From positions 17,710 through 49,330 of the forward strand of contig NW_003546703.1 in NCBI RefSeq assembly GCF_000090795.2: DNA of 31,621 nucleotides. The letters run 5' to 3'. Below, piece after piece: positions 31,174 to 31,621 of this stretch; position 1 is the stretch's first letter, and every line of letters starts with the position of its first letter. The notes under the pieces were generated by a model. It worked only from the letters and a program-made list of their open reading frames with translations, had not been told where the DNA came from and did no database searches. The stretch is from Amphimedon queenslandica. Taxonomy: Eukaryota > Porifera > Demospongiae > Haplosclerida > Niphatidae. Position numbers and translations under genes: made by a program.

Positions 31174-31514
31174 TTCATTTATTTATTTATTTATTTATCA
31201 CTGGTACATTAGGTACTGGTAAGACTGAGACTACTAAGGACATGGGCCGAGCTCTAGGGAAGTATGTGGTTGTGTTCAATTGTTCGGATCAAATGGACTT
31301 TAGAGGATTAGGACGAATATACAAAGGATTGGCCCAGTCTGGCTCCTGGGGCTGCTTTGATGAGTTCAATAGAATAGAACTACCAGTACTGTCAGTAGCA
31401 GCTCAACAGATTTATGTTGTACTGATGAGCAGGAAGGAGAGAAAGACTGAGTTTATATTCACTGATGGAGACGTAGTGAGTCTCAATCCTGAATTTGGAT
31501 TATTCTTAACAATG
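15830..31514 (+). CDS. DNAH5: Axonemal outer-arm dynein heavy chain, DNAH5/DNAH8 type (5' part; continues past right edge)
   Basis: Motor heavy chain of the ciliary outer dynein arm. Twenty-four exons seen: 15830-15943, 16002-16136, 16188-16278, 16535-16653, 16838-17197, 17652-17828, 18762-18875, 19010-19177, 19710-20096, 20358-20443, 20626-21148, 21487-22893, 23119-23337, 23386-23448, 23610-23801, 24197-24484, 24916-25115, 25655-25808, 28491-28757, 29034-29138, 29245-29406, 29539-29763, 30891-31128, 31213-31514. They join in frame to 2032 aa. The tail matches DNAH5 closely: [55 protein letters not shown]1 begins at the end: Walker A GPAGTGKT at about 1929-1936, then [18 protein letters not shown] and Walker B CFDEFNR. 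The remaining AAA modules, stalk and C-terminus lie outside. The DNAH5/DNAH8 split is vertebrate, so this is probably the single pre-duplication ortholog. The ATG at 15830 gives a basic N-terminus before the conserved tail. Confidence 0.95.
16309..16457 (+). mobile_element. GTATAG-ended MITE-like element, degenerate copy
   Basis: Begins GTATAGTCTCTCTTAATGGA, like 19478-19640, and shares TGTACCAATTACATTC and CTCCATA.GGACACCT blocks. The right end is eroded. In dynein intron 3. Confidence 0.6.
17829..18761 (+). other. Dynein intron 6 with two coding-looking islands
   Basis: The intron is 933 bp. Island 1, 18103-18249, starts ATGGCTGGTGAG shortly after a CACGTG E-box and encodes a 48-residue acidic, helical peptide (starting [15 protein letters not shown]) before a stop. 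Island 2, about 18463-18606, reads as a leucine-rich helical peptide including [15 protein letters not shown] and [15 protein letters not shown] before dissolving into ACATGTAC repeat. I found no splice pair joining them. They could be remnants of a retrocopied or nested gene, a small expressed ORF, or chance. Homology is not recognised. Confidence 0.25.
18600..21450. repeat. Dense ACATGTAC palindromic tracts in dynein introns
   Basis: More than 15 short runs of (ACATGT)n or TACATGTA occur in introns here (for example near 18603, 19270, 19382, 19415, 19640, 20108, 20172, 20217, 20300, 20512, 21160, 21435). They avoid the coding exons. Each run is self-complementary. Further runs lie near 8808, 23480, 24668, 26021, 29177, 30610 and 30711. 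Confidence 0.75.
19478..19640 (+). mobile_element. GTATAG-ended MITE-like element, fuller copy
   Basis: 163 bp with terminal inverted repeats: left GTATAGTCTCTCTTAATGGA; right end reversed reads GTATAGACTAGCCTCTATAT then AATGGACAC. The interior repeats GGACA and CTCCA motifs. The TIR layout and small size suggest a Tc1/mariner- or pogo-class non-autonomous element, which is inference. In dynein intron 8. Confidence 0.65.
23848..24055 (+). repeat. Dispersed satellite-like repeat copy
   Basis: Ordered landmarks: CATATTCTGATCAAAATTAG, AAAGTTGTTCCAAAATTGG, CTGTACTGTAGTACAAG, TTAGCAAAATTGACTAGGAG, ACTTATGTTGTGTCAAAATT. In dynein intron 15. Confidence 0.7.
25123..25298. repeat. Long (AAT)n microsatellite
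   Basis: About 176 bp of nearly pure AAT with a few GTAAT, ACTAAT and ATGATAAT interruptions, starting 8 bases after the end of dynein exon 17, so it abuts the splice donor. Confidence 0.9.
25347..25459 (+). mobile_element. TTAGATCT-ended MITE-like element, reference copy
   Basis: 113 bp. The left end TTAGATCTAGAGGGAGTTTA and the reverse complement of the right end, TTAGATCTGGAAGTAAATTT, are inverted repeats that continue into TTTAGGAGAC. The interior has tandem GGTCTC(T/C) and CCTAGG.GTCCTT motifs. In dynein intron 17, next to the AAT tract. Confidence 0.65.
25880..25955 (-). repeat. Dispersed satellite-like repeat, partial reverse copy
   Basis: The minus strand reads CTTATGTTGTGTAGAAAGTT then AGAGCTGATTCTGATCATGG, matching the right half of the family. 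In the dynein intron that also holds the TRIM-NHL gene. Confidence 0.6.
26166..28250 (+). CDS. TRIM-NHL protein (RING, B-box, coiled coil, filamin, NHL), nested in dynein intron 18
   Basis: Probable E3 ubiquitin ligase of the TRIM2/3/71 (Brat-like) class; NHL propellers in this family bind RNA or proteins. Single exon, 694 aa from ATG 26166. The RING is complete (C18, C21, C33, H35, C38, C41, C58, C61). A B-box 2 follows (C104, H107, C115, C118, C123, C126, H131, H134). About 145-265 is a long coiled coil, about 320-405 a filamin/ABP280-like repeat ([20 protein letters not shown]), and about 415-690 holds NHL repeats such as [58 protein letters not shown] and YGIAIDSG. The architecture is that of TRIM71/LIN-41. 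It lies wholly inside one dynein intron on the same strand, ending 240 bp before the next dynein exon. The lack of introns suggests retroposition or a lineage expansion of intronless TRIM genes. Confidence 0.92.
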   Translation: MAGLSSIGLHQLEEQLTCPVCLDLYINPKTLPCLHSFCHTCLEGVALLKENETYYLSCPTCRHHNEVPEEGVASFHNSFTINNLLDIRKKVLSDVQEGPIEAMCTDHGRPLEIFCETCSAVICLHCALRSHTDHRYILISDSYQGHCLALHEQLKTVKEKEESVKKVLSALAEREGEIRERGEGVLEEIHEMVEEMIAVLHQSERKLTEQAKRVTDDKLKVLSEQIKEAEKSLSLLRNVEDYVEQSLKTGSPQQVLRSKKKMMERMSEVTGGINVEELSPIEENDLKLIKDNSNSLKSLEDIGAVSYNAVLEAKVIISNIVHKKWVSFSLSMEAPDSSLLCVPLSSLRCSLVPVGKDHKPIHTTVTATSTDPGVYQVSFIPSTSGPHLVKVTVYNLELQDTLIFIPVNLFLDTLSPVHTISDVSHPFGVAVSNDGVIIVTESYNNSLTLLDGEGRKLNTFGVNEGTGSVKFSRPCGVAVTSDNFILVSDNHRIQKISMGGDCVLSVGEKGNGPLQFDGPNGIAISPITGHVYVADWYNHRVQVLSPGLSFLFSFGCEGSANGQFLYPYDIAIDNKGLVYVTDAGNNRIQKFSSQGSFITEFGGHDSQLRSPYGIAIDSGGTGLVYVSSNDESSHSSPCISVFTTDGLFIRHFGDKDSIYPIGLTFDREGFLYICNHFNNQLNVYSIAYCVIVNN
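28270..28445 (+). repeat. Dispersed satellite-like repeat copy
   Basis: TTTATTACAGTTTCTGATAC, AATTAAACTTGGATTTTTAC, ACTAGGAGAGGACCCTCCAT and ATGCATATACACATACTTAT follow the family order. It sits between the TRIM-NHL stop and the next dynein exon. Confidence 0.6.
29800..30480 (+). repeat. Tandem array of ~177-bp units (about 3.8 copies)
   Basis: The block TTTATTAC(A/G)TTTT.TGATACA recurs at 29824, 30001, 30178 and 30354, giving periods of 177, 177 and 176. Each unit has TTATGC.GTGTAGAAAGTTTG, then TCCGACTTCAATTTTT or TCCAACTTCAATTTTT, then AAAAATCTGAAAAATACCCA and AAGGCTATAG.CCATGG. Units are highly similar, so expansion looks recent. It shares the GTGTAGAAAGTTTGAGCTGA block with the dispersed family. 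In dynein intron 22. Confidence 0.9.
30497..30606 (+). mobile_element. TTAGATCT-ended MITE-like element, third copy
   Basis: Starts TAGATCTAGGGGGAGTTTAG and follows the 25347 copy through GGTCTCTCATACTTAG and TTTTTAGTTAGATTGATCTC. It directly follows the 177-bp array, and its right end runs into a long perfect inverted repeat. Confidence 0.6.
30588..30643. repeat. Perfect 26-bp inverted repeat with 4-base loop
   Basis: The left arm 30588-30613 ends AGAGCTACATGTAC, the loop is ACAT, and the right arm 30618-30643 begins GTACATGTAGCTCT. All 26 positions pair. It is AT-rich and made partly of element end and partly of ACATGTAC repeat. Confidence 0.9.
31139..31199 (+). repeat. (TTTA)n microsatellite in an 84-bp dynein intron
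   Basis: About 15 TTTA units with one TTCA fill most of intron 23 (31129-31212). The intron length is a multiple of three and contains no in-frame stop. Confidence 0.9.
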
Positions 31515-31621
31515 GTAAGCTTATTCATTAGAATAAATTAAATGCTAGTAAGTTGTGATGGTAATTATTGTAAATGGGTAAGCCTGCATGATAATATCAA
31601 CAAATAATACCATGGAATGGA

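Overview
This is a eukaryotic, intron-rich window with AT-rich introns and intergenic DNA. The gene set is clearly animal: a TRIM-NHL protein, a FAM234-type propeller protein, an HMGA-like AT-hook protein, GET1/WRB, SEC63, an APE1-type endonuclease and an outer-arm axonemal dynein heavy chain. Gene spacing is very tight, many introns are under 100 bp, splice sites are canonical GT-AG, and introns are full of ACATGTAC runs and small non-autonomous repeats. This looks most like a demosponge such as Amphimedon, but that placement is an inference from style and gene content, not a proof.

Layout from left to right: an unrecognised single-exon gene (259-720, minus); APEX1-like AP endonuclease (1280-4299, minus, 12 exons); a three-AT-hook HMGA-like protein (4656-5469, minus, 4 exons); GET1/WRB (5843-6633, plus, 6 exons); SEC63 (6654-10452, minus, 20 exons), tail to tail with GET1 and only 20 bp away; an intronless protein with four dsRNA-binding domains (10512-11714, plus), head to head with SEC63 across 59 bp; a FAM234-like membrane protein (12583-15620, minus, 3 exons); and the 5' part of a DNAH5/DNAH8-type dynein heavy chain (15830 to beyond the right edge, plus, 24 exons seen). 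Intron 18 of the dynein gene carries a complete intronless TRIM-NHL gene on the same strand.

I rebuilt the spliced models by hand from reading-frame continuity, GT-AG sites and remembered family alignments. Every spliced model closes in frame: APEX1 425 aa, AT-hook protein 134 aa, GET1 175 aa, SEC63 737 aa, FAM234-like 883 aa, dynein first 2032 aa.

Functional neighbours stand out. GET1 and SEC63 both serve protein insertion or translocation at the ER membrane, and they share a convergent 3' junction in which the SEC63 poly(A) signal falls inside GET1 coding sequence. The AT-hook gene and the APEX1 gene lie in tandem, start with near-identical 8-codon exons, and both carry AT-hook-like and acidic modules, which suggests exon sharing.

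Repeats: several small families have copies here: a TTAGATCT-ended element (3 copies), a GTATAG-ended element (2 copies), a TACC-ended element (1 copy), a dispersed satellite-like family of about 180 bp (7 sites, including one tandem array of 177-bp units), long AAT and TTTA microsatellites, and dense ACATGTAC palindromic tracts in dynein introns. No tRNA, rRNA, CRISPR or prokaryotic operon features were seen.
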